A stretch of 64,000 nucleotides of DNA from Exilibacterium sp. (GTDB taxonomy: Bacteria > Pseudomonadota > Gammaproteobacteria > Pseudomonadales > Cellvibrionaceae): the NCBI GenBank assembly GCA_028280195.1, contig JANQMH010000063.1, forward strand, positions 62,001 through 126,000. The letters are read 5' to 3'. The position numbers were made by a program, and so were the translations under genes. The notes under the pieces were generated by a model, which searched no databases, was not told the DNA's origin, and saw nothing but the letters and a program-made list of their open reading frames with translations. Of this stretch, positions 24,656 through 32,686 are shown piece after piece. Position 1 is the first letter of the stretch. Each line of letters begins with the position of its first letter.

Positions 24656-26971
24656 ATGCCTGCGTCCCTAACCTATCCCGGCGTTTACGTCGAAGAAATC
24701 AGCAGTGGTGTGCGCACCATCGCCGGTGTCGCCACCTCGGTGACGGCGTTTATCGGGCGCGCGGCGCGCGGACCGGTGAATCAGCCCGTCGTCATCAACA
24801 GCTTTGGCGACTTCGAACGCCAGTTCGGCGGCCTGTGGCAGGACGGCACCCTGAGCTTCGCCGTGCGCGACTTCTATCTCAACGGCGGCGCCCAGGCGAT
24901 TATCGTGCGCCTCTACAATCCGCTGTTTGCCGATGAGGCGGCGCGGCTGGCGGCGCTGGCGGCGGCCCAGGCCGAAGCCCAGGCGGCAGCACAGGCCGTG
25001 TCAGACGCTGCCGCCGCAGCGGTGGCGGGCGCCGCCGGGCCGCAGGATGTCGTCGATGCGGCCAACGCCGCCGTCGCCGCGGCGGGCGCCCCGAGCGCGG
25101 CCGCCATGGATGCCGCCGAGGCCGTCGCTGCGGCCGTCCAGGCCTCGCTCGACATCACCGCGCAGGGGGTGGCCGATACCGCCAATGCAGCGGTCGCCAC
25201 GCTTATCACTGAAGCACAGAATGCGGCGCAAGCTGTAGACACCGCCGCCGCCAACGCTGTGGCCGGCGCCGGGGTGCCGCAGGATGTGGCCGATGCCGCT
25301 ACTGCTGCGGTAGCCGCAGCCGGTGCAGCCAGTGCCACCGCACTGGCCGCGGCGCAGGCGGTAGCCGATGCCGCAGCAGCGGCCGTGGCCGGCGCGGCCG
25401 TGCCACAGGATGTGGCCGATGCCGCCGCGGCCAGTGTCGGCGGCATCGTCAGTGAAGCGCAGACTGCCGCCAATCAGGTCAGTACCGCCGCGGCCAATGC
25501 CGTGGCCGGCGCCGCCACTGCCCAGGCCGTCGCCGATGCCGCCAGCGCCGCGGTGGCCGGCGCCTCGGCACCGGGAGCAGTCGCCGCCGCTGCCGCCCAG
25601 GCGATTGCCGATGCCGCCGGCGCCGAGGTAACGGTCACCGCCCAGGAAGCGGCCGATGCCGCGGCGGCGGCCGTTGCCGGCGCGGCCGGCGATGCGGCCA
25701 ATGCCGCCGCACCGGTAACCCGCGCGCGCATCAATATCAACGGACTGATACTCGAGGCGGCCAGCGAAGGCGCCTGGAGCAACCAGCTGCGCGCGCGCAT
25801 CGATCACGATGTGGCAGAAGCCGATTTGTTCAACCTGTCGATACGCGACGGTGCCACCGGCGATATCGAGGTGATCCGCAATCTGTCGGTAGCCACCGAT
25901 CACCCGCGGCGGGTGGACAACGTACTCAGCAACAGCTCCGTACTGGTGCGCGCGATCGCGCCGCTGCCCGCGGCGCGGCCCGCCGCCAGTTCCACACCGG
26001 CTCCCGGTACCGACCCCTTTGACCCGGCCACCTCCACCGGCGTCAGCGTTACCGCAGCGGACGGCAATGTGCTGGCGGCGGCGGACTACCTCGGCAACGA
26101 AACGCGCAAGGAAGGTATCTACGCGCTCGAAGATGCCGATATTTTCAATCTGCTCAGCATCCCGCCCTACACCCATAACACCGATGTGGAAAACAGTGTC
26201 TGGTCGGCGGCGGCAGCCTATTGTGAACGGCGCCGCGCCATGCTGCTGGTGGATGCGCCCGGCAGCTGGACCACACCGGCGCTGGCCGTCAGCGGCATCA
26301 CCACCGGCGTCGGCACCACCAGCCGCAATGCGGCACTGTTTTTCCCGCGCCTGCGGCAACCGAATCTGCTGCGCGACAACCAGATCGAAACCTTTGCCGC
26401 CGGCGGCGCCATCGCCGGCGCAATGGCGCGCACCGATACCGAGCGCGGTATCTGGAAGGCACCGGCCGGTCTCGACGCCACCCTGCGCGGCGTGCCGCAA
26501 CTTTCGGTGCCGCTGACCGATGCCGAGAACGGCCAGCTCAATCCGCTCGGCATCAACTGCCTGCGCAACCTGCCACCGGCCGGGCGCATCATCTGGGGTG
26601 CGCGCACCCTGCAGGGCGACGACCGCCTGGCATCGGAATGGAAATATGTCCCGGTGCGACGCACCGCACTGTATATCGAAGAGAGTCTCTACCGCGGCCT
26701 CAAGTGGGTGGTATTCGAACCCAACGACGAGGCGCTGTGGGCGCAGATACGGCTCAATGTCGGCGCCTTTATGCACGACCTGTTTCGCAACGGCGCCTTT
26801 CAGGGCAGCAAGCCCGATCGGGCCTACCTGGTCAAGTGCGACAGCGAAACCACCACCCAGTCCGATATCAACCGCGGCATCGTCAATATCGTCGTAGGCT
26901 TTGCACCGCTGAAGCCGGCGGAATTCGTGATTATCAAGTTACAACAGCTGGCCGGTCAGTTGCAGGCCTAG
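24656..26971 (+). CDS. Contractile sheath protein of an eCIS, with a large alanine-rich insertion
   Basis: The product has 771 residues; the start follows GGAGG nine bases upstream. The N-terminus LTYPGVYVEEISSGVRTIAGVATSVTAFIG and the C-terminus SLYRGLKWVVFEPND, DLFRNGAFQG and DINRGIVNIVVGFAPLKPAEF are diagnostic of phage/eCIS tail sheath proteins. These polymerise around the tube and contract to drive it through a target membrane. Residues about 92-354 are an alanine-dominated, repeat-like segment in which the motif PQDV(A/V)DAA occurs three times with AAAAVAGAA blocks. It is inserted after RLYNP, before the conserved RININGLILEA. Sheaths of related systems are usually 350-550 residues, so this insertion explains the extra length. 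It is the only sheath gene in the window. Confidence 0.95.
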   Translation: MPASLTYPGVYVEEISSGVRTIAGVATSVTAFIGRAARGPVNQPVVINSFGDFERQFGGLWQDGTLSFAVRDFYLNGGAQAIIVRLYNPLFADEAARLAALAAAQAEAQAAAQAVSDAAAAAVAGAAGPQDVVDAANAAVAAAGAPSAAAMDAAEAVAAAVQASLDITAQGVADTANAAVATLITEAQNAAQAVDTAAANAVAGAGVPQDVADAATAAVAAAGAASATALAAAQAVADAAAAAVAGAAVPQDVADAAAASVGGIVSEAQTAANQVSTAAANAVAGAATAQAVADAASAAVAGASAPGAVAAAAAQAIADAAGAEVTVTAQEAADAAAAAVAGAAGDAANAAAPVTRARININGLILEAASEGAWSNQLRARIDHDVAEADLFNLSIRDGATGDIEVIRNLSVATDHPRRVDNVLSNSSVLVRAIAPLPAARPAASSTPAPGTDPFDPATSTGVSVTAADGNVLAAADYLGNETRKEGIYALEDADIFNLLSIPPYTHNTDVENSVWSAAAAYCERRRAMLLVDAPGSWTTPALAVSGITTGVGTTSRNAALFFPRLRQPNLLRDNQIETFAAGGAIAGAMARTDTERGIWKAPAGLDATLRGVPQLSVPLTDAENGQLNPLGINCLRNLPPAGRIIWGARTLQGDDRLASEWKYVPVRRTALYIEESLYRGLKWVVFEPNDEALWAQIRLNVGAFMHDLFRNGAFQGSKPDRAYLVKCDSETTTQSDINRGIVNIVVGFAPLKPAEFVIIKLQQLAGQLQA

Positions 26972-26983
26972 GGAGAATCAGAA

Positions 26984-27508
26984 ATGGCACAGTTCAGCGC
27001 AAACGTAAATCGCTTCGACCCCTATAAGAACTTTAAATTTCGCGTCAAGTGGGACGGCAAATACGTCGCCGGCGTCAGCAAGGTCAGCGGCCTCAAACGC
27101 ACCACCGAGGTGATCAAGCACCGCGAGGGCGGCGACCCCAGCAGCAGCCGCAAGTCGCCCGGGCGCACCGAGTACGAGGCCATCACTCTGGAGCGCGGCG
27201 TCACCCACGATATGGAGTTCGAACGCTGGGCCAACAAGGTGTGGAACTACGGCGCCGGGCTCGGCAGCGAAACCTCGCTCAGCGACTTCCGCAAGAATCT
27301 GATTATCGAGGTTTACAACGAAGCCGGGCAACTGGCTCTCGCCTACACGGTGTACCGCTGCTGGGTATCGGAATACCAGCCGCTGCCGGATCTCGACGCC
27401 AATGCCAACGCCGTGGCCATTCAGACCCTGAAGCTCGACAACGAGGGCTGGGAGCGCGACTACGACGTCGGCGAGCCCACTGAGGAAAGCTTCACCGAAC
27501 CGGCCTGA
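26984..27508 (+). CDS. Inner tube protein (gp19/Hcp-like)
   Basis: The 174-residue product is typical of phage T4 gp19-like and eCIS tube proteins. Landmarks are an N-terminal NRFDPYKNFKFRVKWDGKYVAGVSKVSGLKRTTEV, the loop with REGGDPSSSRKSPG, YEAITLERGVTHD, FERWANKVW, and a late ALAYTVYRCWVSEYQPLPDLDANANAV. Hexameric rings stack to form the rigid tube inside the sheath. It is 12 bases after the sheath gene with AGGGAGA as ribosome site. Many eCIS encode two or three tube paralogues; here only this one is present, so it must also serve next to the baseplate unless the initiator at 41453 does so. Confidence 0.93.
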   Translation: MAQFSANVNRFDPYKNFKFRVKWDGKYVAGVSKVSGLKRTTEVIKHREGGDPSSSRKSPGRTEYEAITLERGVTHDMEFERWANKVWNYGAGLGSETSLSDFRKNLIIEVYNEAGQLALAYTVYRCWVSEYQPLPDLDANANAVAIQTLKLDNEGWERDYDVGEPTEESFTEPA

Positions 27509-27530
27509 TGGTTTGCAAAGGAGAAATACC

Positions 27531-28337
27531 ATGCAGCGGGTCAGCGAGGCGAGCCTGTTGGATATCTGGGATGCCGGCCAGGCACTGAGTTACCACCAGC
27601 GCGCGCTGCTGTTGCTGCGCCTGGGCGCGCCGCAGACCGATAGCGAGCACTGGCTGGACCAGCCGGTGGGTCATTGCAATGCCGCACTGCTGCAACTGCG
27701 GCGGCTGATGTTCGGCAGCCGCCTGGTCAGTGTCGAGACCTGCGGCGAGTGCGGTCAGCTGGTGGAGTGCTGCACGGATATCGAGGACCTGCTGCAGCAT
27801 GAAGCGCCGCAGCCAGGTGAAGCGCTGCAGTCAGGTGAAGCGCCGCAGCTAGATGAAAAGACCGCAGCGAGCCATACGATAAAGATCCCTCTGCCAGGCA
27901 CCGAAATACAGTGCCGCCTGCCGACACCGAGGGATATCAATGCCGTTATCGGCACCGAAAGCGCTATCGATTCTGGCGACTGCGGCGACCCCGACAACAT
28001 CGACGCCAGCGGCGCACTGCTGGCGCGCTGCCTCGAAAGCGGCGAACTTTCGCCGCAGAATCTTTCCACGGCAACCCTGCAACTTATCGACGAGGCGCTG
28101 GCGGCGGCCGATCCGCTGGCCAGCATCAGCTTTCTGCTGCGCTGCGACAACTGCAATCACCAGTGGGATGCGCCCTTCGACATATTGACTTTTCTGTGGC
28201 AGGAGTGCGCGATGGACGCCCGGCGCCTGCTGATGCAGGTGCACAACCTGGCGTCCGTCTACCACTGGTCGGAGGCTTATATCCTGCAGCTAAGCGAGCG
28301 CCGGCGGCAGTTTTACCTGGAGTGTATCGGCGCATGA
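27531..28337 (+). CDS. T4-type baseplate-like protein of the eCIS
   Basis: The product has 268 residues from the ATG at 27531 (AAGGAG upstream). The N-terminus reads SEASLLDIWDAGQALSYHQRALLLL. Cys pairs occur in ETCGECGQLVECC and later LLRCDNCNHQWDAPFDILTFLWQE, suggesting a metal-binding fold. The C-terminal AMDARRLLMQVHNLASVYHWSEAYILQLSERRRQFYL matches the tail seen in T4-baseplate-family (PF12322-like) proteins of phage-tail-like clusters. A threefold 18-bp in-frame repeat (27801-27854) adds EAPQPG/EALQSG/EAPQLD. The stop overlaps the next ATG. I infer a small structural or assembly role; the family call is by motif memory. Confidence 0.65.
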   Translation: MQRVSEASLLDIWDAGQALSYHQRALLLLRLGAPQTDSEHWLDQPVGHCNAALLQLRRLMFGSRLVSVETCGECGQLVECCTDIEDLLQHEAPQPGEALQSGEAPQLDEKTAASHTIKIPLPGTEIQCRLPTPRDINAVIGTESAIDSGDCGDPDNIDASGALLARCLESGELSPQNLSTATLQLIDEALAAADPLASISFLLRCDNCNHQWDAPFDILTFLWQECAMDARRLLMQVHNLASVYHWSEAYILQLSERRRQFYLECIGA

Positions 28338-29242
28338 AAAGTTTTCTCGGCAATCTGATTGCAAGCGCCAGACAACAGCGGCCGGTACTGCTGCCGCGCC
28401 CGGTCAGTCTGTTCGAAGTCGAGCCGGCGACAGAGACGGCAAACGACGGCGCCGCACCACCGCCGCTATCGCCGCGCACTGCCGGCACCGCCCTACCGAT
28501 CGATGCAGGCCGGCCGGCAGCGGCGGCGCAATCCGTCGACACCGGGCCGACCGCGCCGCTGCCCACACCGCAGCCGCGTTCACCCGGCGCAACCCAGCCG
28601 TCGACGCTACCGCCAGAACCACCCAAAGCCGATACTGAAGCGGCGATGCCACAGCCACCGCCGTCGCCAAGTGCGGCCGTAGCGCAGACTGTTATCCACA
28701 CGATTCGCGAGATACAGCGTGCGCTACCGGCGCCTGCTCCCGCGGCCGCACCACCCGTGGCAGCCGCTGCTGCCGATCGCCCGCAACCGCAACAGCCGGC
28801 AGCAGCCGAGAAGGGCATGCCGGCAAGGCCGCAGTCCCGCCCCGCTGCCATGGCAAAGTCCGACGCTAAGCCGCCGCTGGCGCCGAGAGAAATAAAAACG
28901 CTTGAACACCGGCATACAGTCCACCACCACAACGAAACAACAATACAGCAGCCGGTCAGTGCTGAGCGCGCAGCGACTGCCGAAACCAAAGCGGCTGACA
29001 ACACGCCGCCGGTCAGACCCGCACCCGCCGCCGCACTGCCGCAGGCTGCATCGCCACCGGCGGCGCCCGCCCCACAACCGGCGCCGCCCGCGCCGCCACC
29101 GGCCAATGTCGTTATCGGCAGTGTCGAGATCCGCGCAGTAGCGCCGCCGCGGCCGCCGCAGCCGCGCGCCGCCAAAGCGCCGCCGGCGGCGCTGTCGCTG
29201 GAGGATTATCTGCAACAGCGCGAACGCGGGAGTTTCGAATGA
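28334..29242 (+). CDS. Proline/alanine-rich eCIS protein with conserved C-terminal motif
   Basis: The product has 302 residues and starts inside the previous stop (ATGA). The N-terminal MKSFLGNLIASARQQ and C-terminal VVIGSVEIRAVAPPRP then LSLEDYLQQRERG are the only ordered-looking parts. Proteins with the ending V-x-IG-x-(I/V)E-(V/I)RA followed by LSL(D/E)DYLxxR occur in other eCIS and phage-tail clusters next to the DUF4255 gene, as here. The 240 residues between are low-complexity Pro/Ala/Gln and a His-rich patch (HRHTVHHHNE), probably disordered. The role is unknown; a flexible linker or cap-assembly factor is a guess from position. Confidence 0.7.
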   Translation: MKSFLGNLIASARQQRPVLLPRPVSLFEVEPATETANDGAAPPPLSPRTAGTALPIDAGRPAAAAQSVDTGPTAPLPTPQPRSPGATQPSTLPPEPPKADTEAAMPQPPPSPSAAVAQTVIHTIREIQRALPAPAPAAAPPVAAAAADRPQPQQPAAAEKGMPARPQSRPAAMAKSDAKPPLAPREIKTLEHRHTVHHHNETTIQQPVSAERAATAETKAADNTPPVRPAPAAALPQAASPPAAPAPQPAPPAPPPANVVIGSVEIRAVAPPRPPQPRAAKAPPAALSLEDYLQQRERGSFE

Positions 29243-30534
29243 GCACCACCCTCGGTATCGCCGCCGTTACCAGCGTGCTGCAGAGCATTCTCAGCAACCG
29301 TATGGCGGCGGTGGCCTCGGTAGTCGGCGGTTCCATTGCGGTCAGCACAGTGGCGCCCGACCGCGTCGATCTGAGCGGCAGCAACGATCCCAACCAGGTG
29401 AATATTTTTTTGCACCGCGCCGTGCCCAACCCCGGCTGGGCCAACTGCGACTTACCCGCCCGCGACGCTCAGGCGCGGCGCATCGCCGCGCCGCCGCTGG
29501 TGCTGGATCTGCACTATCTGATCTCGGTATACGCCGCCAGCGCCTTCGCGCCGGAAATTCTGGTGGGTGAAATCATGCAGGAATTTCACGAGCGCCCGGT
29601 GCCGACCCGCGCGGTCATTACCTCGGCGCTCAATCCCGCCAGCCCGCCCGCCGGTTTTCCCACCGAGCTGGCACAGTCGGGGCTGGCCGAGCAGGTGGAA
29701 AACATCCGCATCACCGCCGAGGCCGTCAGCAATGAGGAGATGTCGAAGCTGTGGACCGCGCTGCAGGCGCGTTACCGCATGAGCCTTGCCTACCAGGTCA
29801 CCACGGTGATTATCGACACCGCGGCGCCGGCACGGCAGGCACTGCCGGTGCGGCGGCGCCTGGGCAACGCGCTTACCACGAGTTTTCCGGTACTCGAGCA
29901 GATTGCGCCGCAGGACGATCCGCTGGCACCCATTGTCGCCGGCACCGCGCTGCGTATTCGCGGCAGCGAACTGGGCGCCGACGGCCTGCGCCTGCTGCTC
30001 GGCGATACCGATCTCAGCGCGGCGATCAGCGCGCGCGACGATAAGCACATCGACTTTACCCTGCCCGATCCACTGCCGGCCGGCGTCCATGCCGGCGGCG
30101 TGGCGGTGCAGGTAGTGCGTCAGACCAGCATCAGCGATCCACCCGAGGACCGCGATGTGGTTGCCTCCAATCCGCTGATTATGATGCTGCGCCCACAGTT
30201 CAGCGTCGCAGTAGCGATAACCGACAGCACAGTGGTCGACGGCACCACACTACAGAGCGGTACCCTGGATCTGGTACTGGCTCCCCCCGTCAGACGCGCA
30301 CAACGTGTTTCGGTAGCCCTGAACGGCACTACCGATCCCTGGCGCGCCTACAGCTTTCGCGCGCCCGACGGCAACGGCTTTGCCGACGGCGTCAGCCAGG
30401 GCGGCGCCGTCAGCGTGCCCTTCAGCCGGGTGGCGGCCGGCGACTACCTGCTGCGCGTACAGGTGGATGCCGCACAGAGTGCGCTCACGGTCGACGGCAA
30501 CGGCGTCTACGACGGCCCACTGGTGAGTCTATGA
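29239..30534 (+). CDS. DUF4255 domain protein (Pvc16/Afp16-type N-terminal domain)
   Basis: This 431-residue protein has an N-terminal domain with the DUF4255 pattern: TLGIAAVTSVLQSIL, VNIFLHRAVPNPGWANCDLP, PPLVLDLHYLISVYA, EILVGEIMQEFHERPV, then SNEEMSKLWTALQARYRMSLAYQVTTVIID. That is the domain of the Afp16/Pvc16 cap protein, which ends tube and sheath growth at the distal end. The C-terminal 200 residues look like IPT/TIG-like beta sandwiches (GTALRIRGSELGADGLRLLLGDTDL). Overlaps at both ends (ATGA) place it in the coupled block Pro-rich protein, DUF4255, AAA+. Confidence 0.9.
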   Translation: MSTTLGIAAVTSVLQSILSNRMAAVASVVGGSIAVSTVAPDRVDLSGSNDPNQVNIFLHRAVPNPGWANCDLPARDAQARRIAAPPLVLDLHYLISVYAASAFAPEILVGEIMQEFHERPVPTRAVITSALNPASPPAGFPTELAQSGLAEQVENIRITAEAVSNEEMSKLWTALQARYRMSLAYQVTTVIIDTAAPARQALPVRRRLGNALTTSFPVLEQIAPQDDPLAPIVAGTALRIRGSELGADGLRLLLGDTDLSAAISARDDKHIDFTLPDPLPAGVHAGGVAVQVVRQTSISDPPEDRDVVASNPLIMMLRPQFSVAVAITDSTVVDGTTLQSGTLDLVLAPPVRRAQRVSVALNGTTDPWRAYSFRAPDGNGFADGVSQGGAVSVPFSRVAAGDYLLRVQVDAAQSALTVDGNGVYDGPLVSL

Positions 30535-32435
30535 GCAAACGCGACAGCGACAAGCCAAAACAGCTACTGCCGCAGTGGCAGAGCGCCTTCGCCCGCATCC
30601 GCACCTGCCTGCGCAGCGAACCCGGACAAATTCCGGCGGCGCTACAGCAGGCCGCAGATATACCGCCGACACTACAGCAGCTGACCAAGGCTTTGGCGCT
30701 GTCGCCTTTCGAACAGGACATTATCACCTTGTGCCTGGGGATGGAGCTGGACACGGAAATGGCAGCGGCCTGTGGCGGTGATCGCGGCGCGCACCCACCC
30801 CACCCCAGCGTCGCCCTGGCGCTGTCGCAACTGCCCGGGGCCCACTGGAGCGCGCTGGCGCCGGACGCGCCGCTGCGTCACTGGCAGCTGCTGCAAATAG
30901 ACAAGCACGACGCGCTGATAGCGGCGCGGCTGCGACTGGATGAGCGCCTGCTGCACCATCTGCTGGGGCTGGCGCCGCTGGACACGCGGCTGGCGCCCTA
31001 TCTGAACCGCATCGCCACTGCGGCCTGGCTGCCGGCATCGATGCAGCGGCAAGCGGCACAGCTGGCTGCCAAATTTGGCGAGCCGCTGGCGCCGGTGCTG
31101 CAGTTGGAAGCCGGCGATATCAATGACGCCATGGCCCTGGCAGCGGCGGTATGCCAGTCTCAGCGCCTGTCGCTGTGGCATATCAGCGCGGAAAATCTGC
31201 CGGACAGCCGCGCCGAGCGCGATACCTTTGCGCTGCTGTGGCAACGCGAAGCCCGGCTGGCGCGGCGGGCGCTGCTGATCAGCTGCGGTGAAGGGGAAAC
31301 GGCGCGGCGCGGCGCCGGCGAACTGGCGCAGGCCGCTCCCTGGGTTTTTGTCGCCGGCGGCGAGCGCCTGCCGGCGCTGCGGCGCCCGCTGCAGCGCTGC
31401 GGCGTGGGCAAACCGGCCGCGGCGGAACAGTTCCAGGCCTGGCAACAGCTGCTCGGCGCTGAGGCGCGCAAGCTCAACGGCGAACTGGCCCAGGTTTCGA
31501 GCCAGTTTTCACTCGGGTTGAGCAGTCTTACCCGGGCCGCCGGCGAAGCACAGCAGCAGTTGCGCCGCGGCCAGACACCGCGCCGGGCCTTGTGGAATGT
31601 CTGCCGCGACGCGGCGCGGCCGCGGCTGACCGCGCTGGCACAGGAAATCGAAGCGGTGGCCGACTGGGAAGATCTGGTGCTGCCGCCGCGCGAGCAGCAG
31701 GTTATGCACACCATCTGCGCCCAGGTGCGACATCAGCACAGCGTCTATCAGCAGGGCGGTTTCGCCGGCAAGAGCCGCCGCGGCCTGGGCATCAGTGCGC
31801 TGTTTTTCGGCGAGAGCGGCACCGGCAAAACTCTGGCTGCCGAAGTGCTGGCCAAAGCGCTGGACCTGGCGCTGTTCCGTATCGACCTGAGCGCGGTGGT
31901 GAACAAATATATCGGTGAAACGGAAAAAAATCTGCGCGCCGTCTTCGATGCCGCCGAAGAGGGCGGCGCCATCCTGCTGTTCGACGAGGCCGACGCCCTG
32001 TTCGGCAAACGCAGCGACGTATGCGACAGCCACGACCGCTACGCCAATATCGAGGTGAGCTATCTGCTGCAGCGCATGGAAAACTATCGCGGCCTGGCCA
32101 TTCTCACCTCCAATCTGAAATCGGCCCTGGACCGCGCTTTTGTGCGCCGCATTCGCTTTATGGTGGAGTTTCCGTTTCCGGACCGGCGCCAGCGCCAACA
32201 GATCTGGCAGCGCGTCTTCCCCGCCGCCACCGCCACCGCCGAACTGGACTTCCAGCGCCTGGCGCAATTGAATATCGCCGGCGGCGCGATTCGCAATATT
32301 GCCCTCAACGCCGCTTTTCTCGCCGCAGAAGATGCGCGGCCGGTAGCGATGCAGCATATCCACCGCGCCGCGCAGGTGGAATATACCAAACTGGAAAAAC
32401 AGCTCACCGCAGCGGAGACGGGGGGCTGGTTGTGA
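30531..32435 (+). CDS. AAA+ ATPase of the eCIS (Pvc15/Afp15-type)
   Basis: This 634-residue protein has Walker A GESGTGKT at 427-434, Walker B LLFDEADALFG around 482-491, sensor-like AILTSNLKSALDRAFVRRIRF and an arginine-finger-like RRIRFMVEFPFPDRRQR. The N-terminal 400 residues are helical and degenerate, as in Pvc15. This ATPase is present in nearly all eCIS operons. In Photorhabdus PVC, Pvc15 is linked to payload loading or assembly; it does not recycle sheaths as ClpV does in T6SS. Start and stop both overlap neighbours by four bases. Confidence 0.93.
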   Translation: MSKRDSDKPKQLLPQWQSAFARIRTCLRSEPGQIPAALQQAADIPPTLQQLTKALALSPFEQDIITLCLGMELDTEMAAACGGDRGAHPPHPSVALALSQLPGAHWSALAPDAPLRHWQLLQIDKHDALIAARLRLDERLLHHLLGLAPLDTRLAPYLNRIATAAWLPASMQRQAAQLAAKFGEPLAPVLQLEAGDINDAMALAAAVCQSQRLSLWHISAENLPDSRAERDTFALLWQREARLARRALLISCGEGETARRGAGELAQAAPWVFVAGGERLPALRRPLQRCGVGKPAAAEQFQAWQQLLGAEARKLNGELAQVSSQFSLGLSSLTRAAGEAQQQLRRGQTPRRALWNVCRDAARPRLTALAQEIEAVADWEDLVLPPREQQVMHTICAQVRHQHSVYQQGGFAGKSRRGLGISALFFGESGTGKTLAAEVLAKALDLALFRIDLSAVVNKYIGETEKNLRAVFDAAEEGGAILLFDEADALFGKRSDVCDSHDRYANIEVSYLLQRMENYRGLAILTSNLKSALDRAFVRRIRFMVEFPFPDRRQRQQIWQRVFPAATATAELDFQRLAQLNIAGGAIRNIALNAAFLAAEDARPVAMQHIHRAAQVEYTKLEKQLTAAETGGWL

Positions 32436-32686
32436 AGCAACAGAACCGCGGCGCCAGCCTGCAAATAGATCGCCTGGTATTGCGCGGCTTTTCCCATGCC
32501 GACGCGCTGCGGGTGCGCGACGGTTTTACCGCTGCGCTGCAGCGGCAATTTGCCGCCGGCGGCGGCGTCAGCTGCAGCAGCGACAACGCGGCGCAGCGCC
32601 GCCTGGCGCCGATACACTCGCGCAACCCCTACAGCATCGGCCGCCTCGCCGCCGAGGCACTGCTGGAGTCACTGCGCGATGAGTAG
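32432..32686 (+). CDS. Small conserved eCIS protein
   Basis: The product has 84 residues from a GTG that overlaps the ATPase stop. The sequence opens KQQNRGASLQIDRLVLRGFSHADALRVRDGF, then has a helical AALQRQFAAGG and ends GRLAAEALLESLRDE. Small proteins with the same beta-alpha outline (ID-x-L-x-LxG near the start, LAxxLLxxL at the end) lie between the AAA+ ATPase and the DUF4157 gene in related operons. The next start (32679) overlaps it by eight bases, giving strong support for coupled translation. Function unknown. Confidence 0.75.
   Translation: MKQQNRGASLQIDRLVLRGFSHADALRVRDGFTAALQRQFAAGGGVSCSSDNAAQRRLAPIHSRNPYSIGRLAAEALLESLRDE

Noticed and set aside
24567-24671. Small leader ORF starting at ATG 24567 before the sheath gene
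   Set aside because: No ribosome site, no regulatory codon run or terminator/antiterminator structure, and it overlaps the sheath start.
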